Origin: Palsa-504 sp963835775
GTDB taxonomy: Bacteria > Actinomycetota > Actinomycetes > Streptosporangiales > Streptosporangiaceae
Length of the DNA: 64,000 nt
Reading direction: 5' to 3'
Assembly (NCBI GenBank): GCA_963835775.1
Contig: CAWIHB010000022.1
Coordinates: 38,174-102,173, forward strand
Positions 23,629 through 32,460 of this stretch are shown here, piece by piece (the stretch's first letter is position 1; each line of letters starts with the position of its first letter). The position numbers and the translations under genes are program-made. Below the pieces are notes generated by a model, which saw only the letters and a list, made by a program, of their open reading frames with translations, was not told the origin of the DNA and made no database searches.

Positions 23629-24775
23629 GTTCTCCGCCCGGCAGGTCGTAGTCGTCGCCGCCGTCGCCGGCGCCCTGGTCGGGGGGATGGTCGCCGGCGG
23701 GGTGGCCGTGGCGGCCAGTGGCAACAGCAACGGCACGGCCTCGTCATCCGGCGACAGCGGCCAGGTCGCCACCGCGCCGGTAGTGCGGACCGACCTCACC
23801 AATACGGTCCAGGTCGGCGGCTCCATCGGCTACGACGGCGCCTACACCGTCGCGGCCCTGCACGGCGGCGTCTACACCTGGCTGCCCGAGCCCGGCCAGG
23901 TCATCAAGCAGGACCAGCCGGTCTACTCGGTGGGCGACGAACCGGTGCCGCTGCTGTACGGGTCGCTCCCCGCCTACCGGGCGTTCGAGGCCGGCATGTC
24001 CGACGGCGCCGACGTGGGCCAGCTGACCCGCGACCTGATCGCCCTCGGTTACGGCGACGGGCTGACGCAGAGCAACTATTACTCCTCGGCCACCGCCGCG
24101 GCGGTCGAACGCTGGCAGAAGGCACTCGGCCTGCAGGCGACCGGCGAGATCCCGCTCGGCGAGGCGGTCTTCGAGCCCGGGCCCATCCGGGTCACGTCGG
24201 TCACGCCGACGGTCGGCACGTCCGCCGGGGGCGGTATTGTGCTGACCGCCACCAGCACCACCCCGATCGTCATCGTCGACCTCGACGTGAGCGAGGAGTA
24301 CCTGGTCAAGCCCGGCAACGCGGTGACGATCGTGCTGCCCAACGGCACCACCACCGCGGGCGGTCACATCGAGACGGTCGGCACCGTGGCTACCTGCCCG
24401 GGCGGGGGCGGCATCGGCGCTGGAGGCGGCGGCAGCGGCTCGGCGGATCAGTCACCGTGCGAGTCCAGCGGATCCGGCACCGCGTCGGCGCCGACGGTGA
24501 CGGTCACCATCACCCTGGACGGTGCCCCGCCCGACGCCACCTTCGACCAGGCTCCGGTTAACGTCAACATCACCACGCAAACGGCCGACAATGTGCTGGC
24601 GGTGCCGGTGAACGCGCTGCTGGCGCTGGCCGGCGGCGGGTACGGCGTGGACGTGGTGACCGGCAAGACCAGCCACCTGGTCGGGGTCACAACCGGCCTG
24701 TACAGCGACACCCTGGTCCAGGTCAGCGGGTCCGGCCTCACCCCGGGCACGCTGGTGGAGGTGCCGTCCTCGTGA
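23621..24775 (+). CDS. Peptidoglycan-binding-domain adaptor (HlyD/MacA-like) of ABC exporter
   Basis: A 384-residue membrane-anchored extracytoplasmic protein. The N-terminal helix is VVVVAAVAGALVGGMVAGGV. A periplasmic-adaptor-like barrel (HGGVYTWLPEPGQVIKQDQP) flanks an inserted peptidoglycan-binding fold (VGQLTRDLIALGYGDGLTQ, SATAAAVERWQKALGLQATG). The later barrel region contains a Gly/Ser-rich insertion, then VLAVPVNALLALAGGGYGVD and LVQVSGSGLTPGTLVEVP, as at the end of MacA/HlyD adaptors. It overlaps the lipoprotein gene upstream by 8 bases and the ATPase downstream by 4. It probably couples the permease to the cell wall. Confidence 0.88.
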   Translation: MAEFSARQVVVVAAVAGALVGGMVAGGVAVAASGNSNGTASSSGDSGQVATAPVVRTDLTNTVQVGGSIGYDGAYTVAALHGGVYTWLPEPGQVIKQDQPVYSVGDEPVPLLYGSLPAYRAFEAGMSDGADVGQLTRDLIALGYGDGLTQSNYYSSATAAAVERWQKALGLQATGEIPLGEAVFEPGPIRVTSVTPTVGTSAGGGIVLTATSTTPIVIVDLDVSEEYLVKPGNAVTIVLPNGTTTAGGHIETVGTVATCPGGGGIGAGGGGSGSADQSPCESSGSGTASAPTVTVTITLDGAPPDATFDQAPVNVNITTQTADNVLAVPVNALLALAGGGYGVDVVTGKTSHLVGVTTGLYSDTLVQVSGSGLTPGTLVEVPSS

Positions 24776-25500
24776 CCCAGACGGTCCCGGTCCCGGCCCG
24801 GCCCAACGCCGGCCCGGCACCAGTCCTCGAGCTGGCCGGCGTGGTGAAGGAGTATCCCGGCGACCCGCCGGTGGTGGCCCTGGCCGGCGTCAGCCTGCGG
24901 ATCGACCAGGGCGAGCTGGTCGCCATCGTCGGCCCATCCGGGTCGGGCAAGACCACCCTGCTGCACGTGATGGGCACCCTCGAACGACCCAGCAGCGGCG
25001 TGGTCCGGATCGCCGGGCAGGACACCTCGGCCATGTCCGACACGCAGCTGTCGGGCTTGCGGGCCCGGCGCCTCGGCTTCGTCTTCCAGCAGTTCTTCCT
25101 GCTCGACGGCCTGTCCGTGCTCGACAACGTCGCCGACGGCCTGCTCTACCGGGGCGGGCGGGCCGCCGAGCGCCGCCGCCTGGCCGAGGCGGCCATCGAG
25201 CGGGTCGGGCTCAGCCACCGCGCCGGGCACCGGCCGAACCAGCTGTCGGGCGGTGAGCGGCAGCGCACCGCCATCGCCCGGGCCCTGGCCGGCCGACCCG
25301 CCCTGGTCATGGCCGACGAGCCGACCGGGAACCTGGACAGCGCCACCGGCGCCTCCCTCCTGGAGCTGCTCCGCGAGCTGCACCGGGACGGCACCACCAT
25401 CGTGGTCATCACTCACGACCCCGACGTGGCCGCGGCCATGGAGCGGCGCATCGAGATCAGGGACGGGAGGATCATCCGTGATACACCGACCGGTACATGA
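24772..25500 (+). CDS. MacB/LolD-type ABC transporter ATPase
   Basis: A 242-residue ATPase with all motifs: Walker A GPSGSGKTTLL, Q-loop FQQFFLLDGL, signature LSGGERQRTAIARAL, Walker B LVMADEPTGNLD, and the H-loop VVITHDPDV. GTG at 24772 overlaps the adaptor stop as GTGA. Together with the adaptor and the FtsX-type permease it forms a MacB-like exporter or mechanotransmission system, likely induced by the divergent two-component system. Confidence 0.96.
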   Translation: MTQTVPVPARPNAGPAPVLELAGVVKEYPGDPPVVALAGVSLRIDQGELVAIVGPSGSGKTTLLHVMGTLERPSSGVVRIAGQDTSAMSDTQLSGLRARRLGFVFQQFFLLDGLSVLDNVADGLLYRGGRAAERRRLAEAAIERVGLSHRAGHRPNQLSGGERQRTAIARALAGRPALVMADEPTGNLDSATGASLLELLRELHRDGTTIVVITHDPDVAAAMERRIEIRDGRIIRDTPTGT

Positions 25501-26689
25501 CAGCGGCAGGTCCCGGCTATCGCGCCGGGACCTGCTCCGGGTCGGGAGCCTCGGGCTGCGAAGCCGGCGGATGCGCGCGGCGCTGTCCGCACTCGGCATC
25601 AGCATCGGCATCGCCGCCATCGTCGGCGTGCTCGGCATCTCCCAGTCATCGAAGACGGGCCTGCTGAACGAGCTGGGCCAGCTCGGCAACCTGCTCACGG
25701 TGCAGGCCCAGAACACCGGCCTCGGCCAGTCGGCCGAGCTGCCGGTCACCGCCGAAGGCATGACCTCACGCATCGGGCCGGTCACCAGCACGTCCCAGAT
25801 CGGCAGCATCGCGAACGTCTACGTGTACCGCAACTCCCTGGTCCCGGCCAGCGACACCAGCGGCATCTCGCTGACCGCGACCGACGCTGCCCTGCCCGCC
25901 ACCCTCGGTGCCACCCTGGCCCACGGCACCTTCCTCAACGCGGCCACCGCCCGGTACCCGGCGGTCGTCCTCGGCGCCGAGACGGCCAGCCTGCTCGGCG
26001 TCAACGACCTGGCCCACCCGACCCAGGTGTGGATCGGCGGGCACTGGTTCACCGTGGTCGGCATCTTGAACCCGGTGGAGCTGATCGCCCAGATGGACAG
26101 CATGGCCTTCATCGGGTTCCCCGTCGCCGAGCAGTACTTCGGCTTCGACGGCCACCCCACCGGGCTCTACCTGCGCAGCGCGCCCAGCCAGGTCGACGCC
26201 GTAGCCGCCGTCCTGCCCGCCACCGTGGACCCGGCCAACCCCTCCGTCGTGGCGGTCAGCTATCCGTCGGACATCCTGAAGGCCGAGGTGGCCGCCAAGG
26301 GGGCGTACAACGGGCTGTTCCTCGGCCTCGGCGCGGTGGCCCTGCTCGTCGGCGGCGTCGGCATCGCCAACGTCATGGTCATCTCCGTCCTCGAACGCCG
26401 CTCCGAGATCGGCCTGCGCCGCGCCCTGGGCGCCACCCGCCGCCACGTCGCCGAGCAGTTCCTGGCCGAGGCTGTGCTCCTGTCGGTCCTCGGCGGCCTG
26501 GCCGGCACCATCATCGGCGCGGTGGCGACCCTCATCTACGCGGTCAGCCAGCACTGGTCGGTGCAGATCCCCGCCGCCGCCCTCTACGGCGGCCTGGGCG
26601 CCGCCCTGGTCATCGGCGCTTTGGCCGGACTGTACCCATCGATGCGGGCCGCCCGCCTTTCGCCGACCGAAGCGCTGCGCACGGTATAA
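25478..26689 (+). CDS. FtsX/MacB-like ABC transporter permease
   Basis: A 403-residue permease from GTG 25478 (GGGAGG eight bases upstream), overlapping the ATPase gene by 23 bases. It has one N-terminal membrane helix (RAALSALGISIGIAAIVGVL), a large extracytoplasmic domain (about 60-270), and three C-terminal helices with NVMVISVLERRSEIGLRRAL and GATRRHVAEQFLAEAVLLS, the conserved FtsX-domain coupling-helix signature. Last gene of the four-gene exporter operon. Confidence 0.94.
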   Translation: MIHRPVHDSGRSRLSRRDLLRVGSLGLRSRRMRAALSALGISIGIAAIVGVLGISQSSKTGLLNELGQLGNLLTVQAQNTGLGQSAELPVTAEGMTSRIGPVTSTSQIGSIANVYVYRNSLVPASDTSGISLTATDAALPATLGATLAHGTFLNAATARYPAVVLGAETASLLGVNDLAHPTQVWIGGHWFTVVGILNPVELIAQMDSMAFIGFPVAEQYFGFDGHPTGLYLRSAPSQVDAVAAVLPATVDPANPSVVAVSYPSDILKAEVAAKGAYNGLFLGLGAVALLVGGVGIANVMVISVLERRSEIGLRRALGATRRHVAEQFLAEAVLLSVLGGLAGTIIGAVATLIYAVSQHWSVQIPAAALYGGLGAALVIGALAGLYPSMRAARLSPTEALRTV

Positions 26690-26699
26690 GGGCCCGAAC

Positions 26700-27150
26700 C
26701 TAGGCGGCGTTGGTGATCGGCTCGTAGAGGCGGTCGGCGGCGGCGTGCATCTGTTCGGTCATGGCGGTGCTGCCGGTATGGCCGGAGTCTTCGATGATGA
26801 TGAGCTCGGCACCGGGCCAGGCGCGGGCGAGCTCCCAGGGCGTGCAGGCGCCGCCGCCGAGGTCGTTGCGGCCGTGGATCAGGACGCCGGGAATGCCGGC
26901 CAGCTGGCCGGCCTCGCGGATCAGCACGCCGTCCTCGAGGAAACCGTCGTGCGCGAAGTAGTGCGAGCAGATGCGCACGAACGCCAGCTTCGCGTCGTCT
27001 GGCCGGTCGCTGTACGAGCCGGGGGTCCCGCTGCTTTCCTGTGAGATAACCGCGTCCTCCCAGGCCAGCCACGCGGTGGCGGCCCGCGACCGGATCCCGA
27101 TGTCGGGGTCCTCCATCATCTGCGAGTACGCCCGGAGCAGCCCCGACCTC
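26700..27150 (-). pseudogene. Proline iminopeptidase (alpha/beta hydrolase), C-terminal fragment
   Basis: The frame from about 27150 to 26700 encodes LLRAYSQMMEDPDIGIRSRA, AATAWLAWEDA, the catalytic-Asp region IPGVLIHGRNDLGGG and the catalytic-His region ELIIIEDSGHTGS. These are the cap and C-terminal part of S33 prolyl aminopeptidases, including the Asp and His of the triad. The N-terminal half with the oxyanion hole and nucleophile Ser is absent; upstream the frame loses homology at about 27150. An ATG at 27117-27119 could give a 139-residue product, but it would lack the nucleophile. Confidence 0.8.
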
Positions 27151-27216
27151 CTGTTTCCCGCCCTGCACCCGGCCAGTGCCGCAGGCCAGCCGGCCGTTTC
27201 GTCTGGGTCGGCCCGG

Positions 27217-27948
27217 TCATATACCCAGGATGCTCAGGAGGTCGCGGAGATCTGTGATCGTGTAGTCGGGCACGCAGTCATGGTAGGACTTGGTGCCCTG
27301 TTCGGAATCGAACATCACGGTCTTCAGGCCGGCTTCCCGCGCGCCGAAGATGTCACGGTGCATGTCGTTGCCGACGTAGAGCGCATTCTCGGCCGCCACC
27401 GCCATCCCGTCGAGCGCGAACTGAAAGAGCCGCCGGTCAGGCTTGCGGTATCCGTAGTCGGCGGACACGACGATCGGGTCGAAGTAGCCGAGCAGGCCGA
27501 CCCGGTGCAGCTCCCCGTGCGCGTATGTGCTCTGCGCATCGGTGACGAGCGCGAGCGGAAAGCGCCCGGCCAGGACCTCGAGCACCTCGTGGACATGCGG
27601 GTACAGGCCGAGCCGGTGGCGCGAGATCCCGCGGCACATCTCGGCCAGGAACAGCGGCATCTGCTCCAGCTTCCCGGGGGGCAGGGTGCGGGTGAAAGCC
27701 GTCTGGTGCGCGTCGATGATGCTGCGCCAGATGCCCGCGGCGTCGAATTCCGGATGTTCCTGCGGGCTGGCGTGCAGCTGCTCGGACATGATCTGGAAAT
27801 ACAGCTCCCTGACCTGCTCACGGCACAGGTCTATGCCCTGGTAGGTGAGGAAGTGCGCCGCGGCGCGGAAGACCTCGTCGGCGCCGTCCTCGGTCCGGAT
27901 CCTGACCAGGGTGCCGTTCGCGTCGAACGCGACCGCTTGGATGTCCAT
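27217..27948 (-). CDS. HAD-superfamily hydrolase
   Basis: A 243-residue HAD phosphatase/dehalogenase-like protein from ATG 27948. Motif I is VAFDANGTLV: the nucleophile Asp is present, but the usual second Asp (DxD) is Asn, a variant also seen among haloacid dehalogenase-type members. Motif II is PLALVTDAQS, the motif III Lys is in YGYRKPDRRLF, and motif IV is ALYVGNDMHRDIFGA. A helical cap lies at residues 20-110. It follows the phosphotransferase-like gene on the same strand by 52 bases, so the pair may be an operon. Substrate unknown. Confidence 0.9.
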   Translation of the reverse strand: MDIQAVAFDANGTLVRIRTEDGADEVFRAAAHFLTYQGIDLCREQVRELYFQIMSEQLHASPQEHPEFDAAGIWRSIIDAHQTAFTRTLPPGKLEQMPLFLAEMCRGISRHRLGLYPHVHEVLEVLAGRFPLALVTDAQSTYAHGELHRVGLLGYFDPIVVSADYGYRKPDRRLFQFALDGMAVAAENALYVGNDMHRDIFGAREAGLKTVMFDSEQGTKSYHDCVPDYTITDLRDLLSILGI

Positions 27949-28000
27949 GCTTGCATCTTGCCCGAGCGGGCGACGTCCGGCGGGCCCGGGATCCGGGTGC

Positions 28001-29011
28001 TCAGGCGGCCTGAAGCAGCCGCTTCGCCTGCCTGACCAGCCTTCCGCCATAGTCCCGGTCGATGTAGTCGTTCCTGGTGATCCGCAGCAGGTTCAGCGCC
28101 ATGTAGTACGGCAGGCGGGCCGTAATCGACTCGAAGGCACGCTGGCGATCGGGGAAATGAGAGCTGTATTCCCAGAGGAAATGCCCGATGAACGGTTCGG
28201 CACGGTGCCGGTCGCCCGCATCGCGCATGAATGCGTGCTGGAGCTCGCCCGCGACCCGCCCGACGTCGAACATCCGGTCCCCGCGCTTCATGCGTTCCAG
28301 GTCGATCGCCGCCACGTCCATGCCGTCGCCGAACAGGAAGTTCGCCGGAGTCGCGTCGCCATGCAGCCAGACCTGCTGGTCCTGCCACATCTGCGGCCGG
28401 TCCCGCCAGCGGTCGCGCAAGGACGAGAGCTCATCGAGGTCGCGCTGCCTGATGCGGCGGGTTTCCCTGAGCCGGTCCGTGACGGTGCTGAAATAACGGC
28501 AGTCCGCATCGAAATCGACCAGGGTCCCGTTGGCCGTCCGGTTGTGCTGGGTGGCCAGGAAGTAGGCGAGCGCCTTCAACCGCCAGAACAGGTGCGCGTC
28601 GTCCCGGTGGCAGGTCGCGCGCGCGATCGCGTGACTGAATTCCTCGCCGGAATAATATTCGACAGCGAGCACGCCGTTGATGTCGCGGCTGAAGCCCAGC
28701 GGACGGATCACGTGGTGCGGCGATCCGATCAGGTGATACCGGCGCAGTGTCTCGAGCCCCTCGTACTCCTGGCGCGCCTTCCCGGCTGCCTTGTCCCAGT
28801 CAGGCGCGAATCTCGGTCCGTAGAACTTGCAGATGACCTTGATGAGGCTGAACTTCTCCTCGTAGGCGTAGACCACGTTGCTGCCGGACAACCGGAAAAC
28901 GCGGAACGCCGGGCGCGGCTCGCGCACATCCATGAGATCGCGGATGATCTTGCTCAGGAAGTCGTGCAGTGGATCATGACCGGCAAGGTAGCCGACATAT
29001 TTCCCGTTCAT
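28001..29011 (-). CDS. APH-fold aminoglycoside phosphotransferase-like kinase
   Basis: A 336-residue protein starting at ATG 29009-29011 (AAGGAA upstream). The N-lobe has FRLSGSNVVYAYEEKFSLIK with the ATP-binding Lys. The C-lobe carries the APH catalytic loop WLHGDATPANFLFGDG (catalytic Asp, metal-binding Asn) and the DFG-equivalent AAIDLERMKRGDRMFDVGR. This fold phosphorylates small molecules such as aminoglycosides, choline or sugars; the substrate cannot be named from sequence. It is upstream of the HAD gene, possibly forming a kinase/phosphatase pair. The long open frame upstream of this ATG has no coding character. Confidence 0.88.
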   Translation of the reverse strand: MNGKYVGYLAGHDPLHDFLSKIIRDLMDVREPRPAFRVFRLSGSNVVYAYEEKFSLIKVICKFYGPRFAPDWDKAAGKARQEYEGLETLRRYHLIGSPHHVIRPLGFSRDINGVLAVEYYSGEEFSHAIARATCHRDDAHLFWRLKALAYFLATQHNRTANGTLVDFDADCRYFSTVTDRLRETRRIRQRDLDELSSLRDRWRDRPQMWQDQQVWLHGDATPANFLFGDGMDVAAIDLERMKRGDRMFDVGRVAGELQHAFMRDAGDRHRAEPFIGHFLWEYSSHFPDRQRAFESITARLPYYMALNLLRITRNDYIDRDYGGRLVRQAKRLLQAA

Positions 29012-29158
29012 CGGAAGCCGTTCCTTTCCCCGTAGCGCGACTCCGGGCAAGCTCCCCGTTACCTGGTATTTGCCGCGCCTTAACCTACCCGGAGGCGTCC
29101 AGCTTGGCCCTGATACATAGCTAGGCGCCGCCCCGGTCGGCACAAGTACGCTGGCCGA

Positions 29159-29641
29159 GTGGAAGTCACCATCCGCGCCTACGAACAGCGCGATGCCGCC
29201 GACGTGGCCGATGTGTTTTTCCGCTCGGTCCGGCAGGTCGCCATCTCCTACTACACGCCCGCCCAGGTGAGGGCCTGGGCTCCTGAGCTCCGGACTGCTG
29301 AGCAGGCGCATCAGTGGGCCGGTGACGGTCGTCTGCTTCTGCTGGCTGCCAACGAGAACGATCGCGCGGTCGCCTTCATCGACCTCGAGGCGGACGGGCA
29401 CGTCGACCACCTGTTCTGTGCGCCCGAGGCGGCAGGGCAGGGGATCGCTTCGCAGCTCTACCAGGCCATGGAGACGGCAGCACGTCAGCAGGAGATCAGC
29501 CGCCTGTACACGGAGGCAAGCGAACTGGCCCGGCGCTTCTTTGAGCGGAAGGGATTCGTGGTCCTGGAACGGCAGGACATGGTTCTTCGCGGCGAGCCCA
29601 TCCACAACTACAAGATGGCCAAGGACCTGGCTGTACGCTAG
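29159..29641 (+). CDS. GNAT family N-acetyltransferase
   Basis: A 160-residue GNAT beginning at GTG 29159 (VEVTIRAYEQRDAADVADVF). Conserved parts are beta strand 4, FIDLEADGHVDHLFCAPEAA, the acetyl-CoA pyrophosphate loop AAGQGIASQLYQAMETAARQ (Q/RxxGxG/A), and ASELARRFFERKGFVVLER with the C-terminal KGF motif. Cytoplasmic; acceptor unknown. Its stop shares CTAG with the convergent PadR gene. Confidence 0.92.
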   Translation: MEVTIRAYEQRDAADVADVFFRSVRQVAISYYTPAQVRAWAPELRTAEQAHQWAGDGRLLLLAANENDRAVAFIDLEADGHVDHLFCAPEAAGQGIASQLYQAMETAARQQEISRLYTEASELARRFFERKGFVVLERQDMVLRGEPIHNYKMAKDLAVR

Positions 29642-30210
29642 CCCGGGAGGGCGGCGGCCGGGACACCCGGGGGCGGGTTGCCGGGCTGCAGGGTGCCGGC
29701 CGCTATCTGCTCGGCGGCCCAGTCGAGCCACTCGATCTGCAGGGCGTAGAAGCGCCGGCCGAATTCGATGACGAGGCGGCTGGCGCGCTGCTGCTGGCTG
29801 GCCGACCAGTCGACGCCGGCCAGGGCGTGGTCGATCTGGGTCAGGTGCCGGACGTACTCGGCGCGGTCTCGGTCCAGCAGTGCCAGCGCCTCCTCGGTGG
29901 GCAGGGCCCACATGCAGAACACGCGCAGCTGGGCCGGGTGGCGGATGGAGTAGTCCGGTTCGGCGTCACGGAGCCAGGACCGCAGCTCGGCCAGTCCGGC
30001 CGGGGTGGTCTGGTAGATGCGGCGGCCTCGCGGGCCCTCGCCGGTCTGCCGGATGAGGCCGTCGGCCAGGAGCTTGGCCAGCTCCGGGTAGATCTGGCTG
30101 TGCTGGGCCGGCCAGACGTTCGCCATCGAGACGCTGAACACGCGGGCCAGGTCGTAGCCGCTCCTGGGCTCGCCGGCCAGCAGGTTGAGCAGAGCATGAC
30201 GTAGTGACAT
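29638..30210 (-). CDS. PadR family transcriptional regulator
   Basis: 190 residues from ATG 30210 (MSLRHALLNLLAGEPRSGYD). The PadR winged helix includes YDLARVFSVS, VWPAQHSQIYPELAKLLADG and RRIYQTTPAGLAELRSWL. The C-terminal helical dimerisation domain (about 95-185) is of the long PadR type. It is divergent from the MFS exporter across an 85-base region carrying two inverted copies of a 20-base operator (30223-30285). It most likely represses the exporter and itself, with the exported drug as inducer. Confidence 0.93.
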   Translation of the reverse strand: MSLRHALLNLLAGEPRSGYDLARVFSVSMANVWPAQHSQIYPELAKLLADGLIRQTGEGPRGRRIYQTTPAGLAELRSWLRDAEPDYSIRHPAQLRVFCMWALPTEEALALLDRDRAEYVRHLTQIDHALAGVDWSASQQQRASRLVIEFGRRFYALQIEWLDWAAEQIAAGTLQPGNPPPGVPAAALPG

Positions 30211-30222
30211 ACCTAAATTTTC

Positions 30223-30285
30223 ACATGTAGACCTTGACATGTCAAAGCCGAAAGTGTTTGACTACACATGTCAAGGTCAACATGT
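30223..30285. promoter_or_regulatory. Paired PadR operators between regulator and exporter
   Basis: ACATGTAGACCTTGACATGT (30223-30242) and ACATGTCAAGGTCAACATGT (30266-30285) are inverted copies of each other with 19 of 20 bases matching. Each has ACATGT ends. The 12-base palindrome TTGACATGTCAA lies at 30234-30245. The second copy ends 10 bases before the exporter's ATG and the first 13 bases from the PadR ATG, so binding would block both genes. Confidence 0.8.
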
Positions 30286-30295
30286 AGGAGATGAC

Positions 30296-31942
30296 ATGAA
30301 GAAGATGACACCTGAGGTGATCCACTCCCGGCGCGGGGCCACCCTCGCGGTACTCTGCCTGTCCTTGCTGCTCGTGGTGGTGGACAGCTCCATCGTGAAC
30401 GTGGCGCTGCCCACCCTGTCCAGCGCGCTGCACGCGTCGACCACCTCCCTGCAGTGGATCACCGACGCCTACACGCTGGCCGTGGCCGGCCTGCTGCTTA
30501 CCCTGGGCAGCCTGGGCGACCGGATCGGCCGGCACCGCCTGCTCGCGGCTGGCCTGGCCGTGTTCGGCGTGGGATCGGCGCTGGCCGGGGTGTCCAGCTC
30601 GGCCGGCCAGCTCATCGCGTTCCGGGTGCTCATGGGCATCGGCGCGGCCGCCATCATGCCGGCCACGCTGTCGATCCTGACCAACGTGTTCACCAACCCA
30701 GCCGAGCGGGCCAAGGCGATCGGCGCCTGGTCGGCGGTGGCGGGTCTGGGTGTCGCCATCGGCCCCAGCACCGGCGGCTGGCTGCTCGAGCACTTCGCCT
30801 GGGGATCGATCTTCATGGTGAACCTGCCTATCGTGGCCGTGGCACTGGCCGCCGGCCGGTTCGTGATCCCGCCCTCGGCCAGCCCGCACCGCAAGCCCCT
30901 CGACCCGGCCGGGGCCGTGCTGTCGATCGCCGGCCTGCTGGCCGTGGTCTACGCGATCATCGAGGCCCCGCAGCACGGCTGGCTGAGCGGCAGCACCGTG
31001 GGCACCGCGGCGGGCGGCCTGGTCATCCTCGCGGCCTGGGTGGCGGTCGAGCTGCGCAGCTCGCACCCGATGGTGGACCTGCACGTCTTCGCCAACGCCC
31101 GGTTCAGCGCGGCCAGCTTCGCAGTAACCATGATCTTCTTCGCGCTGTTCGGCTGGCTGTTCCTGTTCACCCAGCAGATGCAGTTCGTGCTCGGCTACAG
31201 CGCCCTGCAGGCCGGGGTGCGCACCTTGCCCTTCGCCGCGGCCATGGCAGTGACCTCCGCCGTCTCGGCCAAGCTGGCCGCGCGGGCCGGCACCAAGCTA
31301 TCCGTGGCCGCCGGGCTGGCGTTCATGGCCGCGGGATTCGGCCTGATGACCACCTCCACCGTGCACACCGGCTACCTGTTCCTGGCCCTGGCCAGTGTGA
31401 TCCTCGCGATCGGCATGGGCCTGGCCATGGCGCCCGCCACCGAGTCGATCATGGGTTCCCTGCCCCCGGCCCAGGCCGGGGTGGGCTCGGCGGTCAACGA
31501 CACCACCCGGGAAATCGGCGGGGCCGTGGGCGTCGCGGTGATGGGATCGGTCGCCTCCTCGGTGTTCTCCAGCCACCTGCACGCCAGCCTGGCCCACCTG
31601 CCCGCGGGCTACGCGCACGCCGCCAGCTCCCTGGGCGCCGCCCTCACCGCCGCCCGCCAGGCACACAACGCCAGCGGCCAGCTCCTGGCCCACGCCGCCC
31701 AGCACGCCTTCATCACCGGTTCGGACACCGCTGTGCTCGCCGCCGCCGCCGCGGCCCTGCTTGGCGCGCTGGTCGCCGCCGTCTTCCTCCCGGCCAGGGC
31801 CGGCCAGACCGCCACCCGCACCATCACCGCGCCGACCACGCGGGCCACCCAGCCCGCGCCGGCCACCCCGCAGCCCGCTCCCGCCGCCCGCGTCCCGGCC
31901 ACCGCCGCCCCGGTCCCGGCCGCCGCCGGCCGCCCAGCCTGA
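30296..31942 (+). CDS. MFS multidrug exporter (DHA2, 14-helix)
   Basis: A 548-residue transporter from ATG 30296 (TAGGAG upstream). The N-terminus is ATLAVLCLSLLLVVVDSSIV with motif D1-like NVALPTLSSAL, motif A is GSLGDRIGRHRLLAAGLAV, and motif C is GIGAAAIMPATLSILTNVF and GLGVAIGPSTGGWLLEHFAW. About 14 membrane segments follow, then an Ala/Pro/Thr-rich cytoplasmic tail. The EmrB/QacA family exports drugs or self-made metabolites by proton antiport. Control by the divergent PadR gene is inferred from the operator pair. Confidence 0.94.
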   Translation: MKKMTPEVIHSRRGATLAVLCLSLLLVVVDSSIVNVALPTLSSALHASTTSLQWITDAYTLAVAGLLLTLGSLGDRIGRHRLLAAGLAVFGVGSALAGVSSSAGQLIAFRVLMGIGAAAIMPATLSILTNVFTNPAERAKAIGAWSAVAGLGVAIGPSTGGWLLEHFAWGSIFMVNLPIVAVALAAGRFVIPPSASPHRKPLDPAGAVLSIAGLLAVVYAIIEAPQHGWLSGSTVGTAAGGLVILAAWVAVELRSSHPMVDLHVFANARFSAASFAVTMIFFALFGWLFLFTQQMQFVLGYSALQAGVRTLPFAAAMAVTSAVSAKLAARAGTKLSVAAGLAFMAAGFGLMTTSTVHTGYLFLALASVILAIGMGLAMAPATESIMGSLPPAQAGVGSAVNDTTREIGGAVGVAVMGSVASSVFSSHLHASLAHLPAGYAHAASSLGAALTAARQAHNASGQLLAHAAQHAFITGSDTAVLAAAAAALLGALVAAVFLPARAGQTATRTITAPTTRATQPAPATPQPAPAARVPATAAPVPAAAGRPA

Positions 31943-31961
31943 CCCGCCCCGCGCACCGGCT

Positions 31962-31989
31962 ATCGCCCCCGCCAACCGGCGGGGGCGAT
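31962..31989 (+). terminator. Hairpin terminator after the MFS exporter
   Basis: A perfect 12-base stem ATCGCCCCCGCC (31962-31973) / GGCGGGGGCGAT (31978-31989) with an AACC loop, 20 bases after the stop. Confidence 0.8.
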
Positions 31990-32039
31990 TCAGCGTCATA
32001 ACGGTCAATCTGGCTCGCGATCACACTCGGGGACCGCCG

Positions 32040-32460
32040 ATGAACGCATCAATTTCCCGCTTCACCCCCGTTCTGCTGGCTGGCCTGGCCGTCCTCGCGG
32101 CGGGCTGCTCGGCCGCCAGCAGCGTCAGCAGCAGCGGGCCGGCGCCGGCTACCAGTGCCAGCGCGCGGCCGGCCTCACCCGCATCGGGCGGGCCGGACAG
32201 CGCCCCCACGTGCGCGACGACTCAGCTGACCCTGCGGATCGGCGGGGGGCTCGTCAGCGGCGGCACGGACATCTTCTACCTCTACTTCACCAACGGGTAA
32301 CTTCGTCTCGCCGCAGTGCCACCACGTGACCGTCATGTTCCTGAGGATCTTTCCGCCCGGCGACCCGACCGCCGTCTACGCGGGCGGCCTCGAGGAGCAG
32401 GTCTGCGCCCAGACCACACTGCCGACCATGACCATCACCACGGTCATCCCGGACCCGTAA
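32040..32460 (+). pseudogene. DUF4232-type lipoprotein with internal deletion/frameshift
   Basis: ATG 32040 starts a signal peptide with lipobox (LLAGLAVLAAGC) and a Ser/Ala/Pro linker, then CATTQLTLRIGGGLVSGG and IFYLYFTN as in DUF4232 domains, reaching TAA at 32300. The family's C-terminus continues in another frame (NFVSPQCHHVTVMFLRIFPP ... VCAQTTLPTMTITTVI) to TAA at 32460. The middle roughly 60-70 residues of the domain are missing, so an out-of-frame internal deletion is likely. Confidence 0.78.

Noticed and set aside
30454..32001. 515-codon plus-strand frame within the exporter
   Set aside because: Shifted frame of the MFS gene; Arg/Gly/Pro-rich with no hydrophobic helices.
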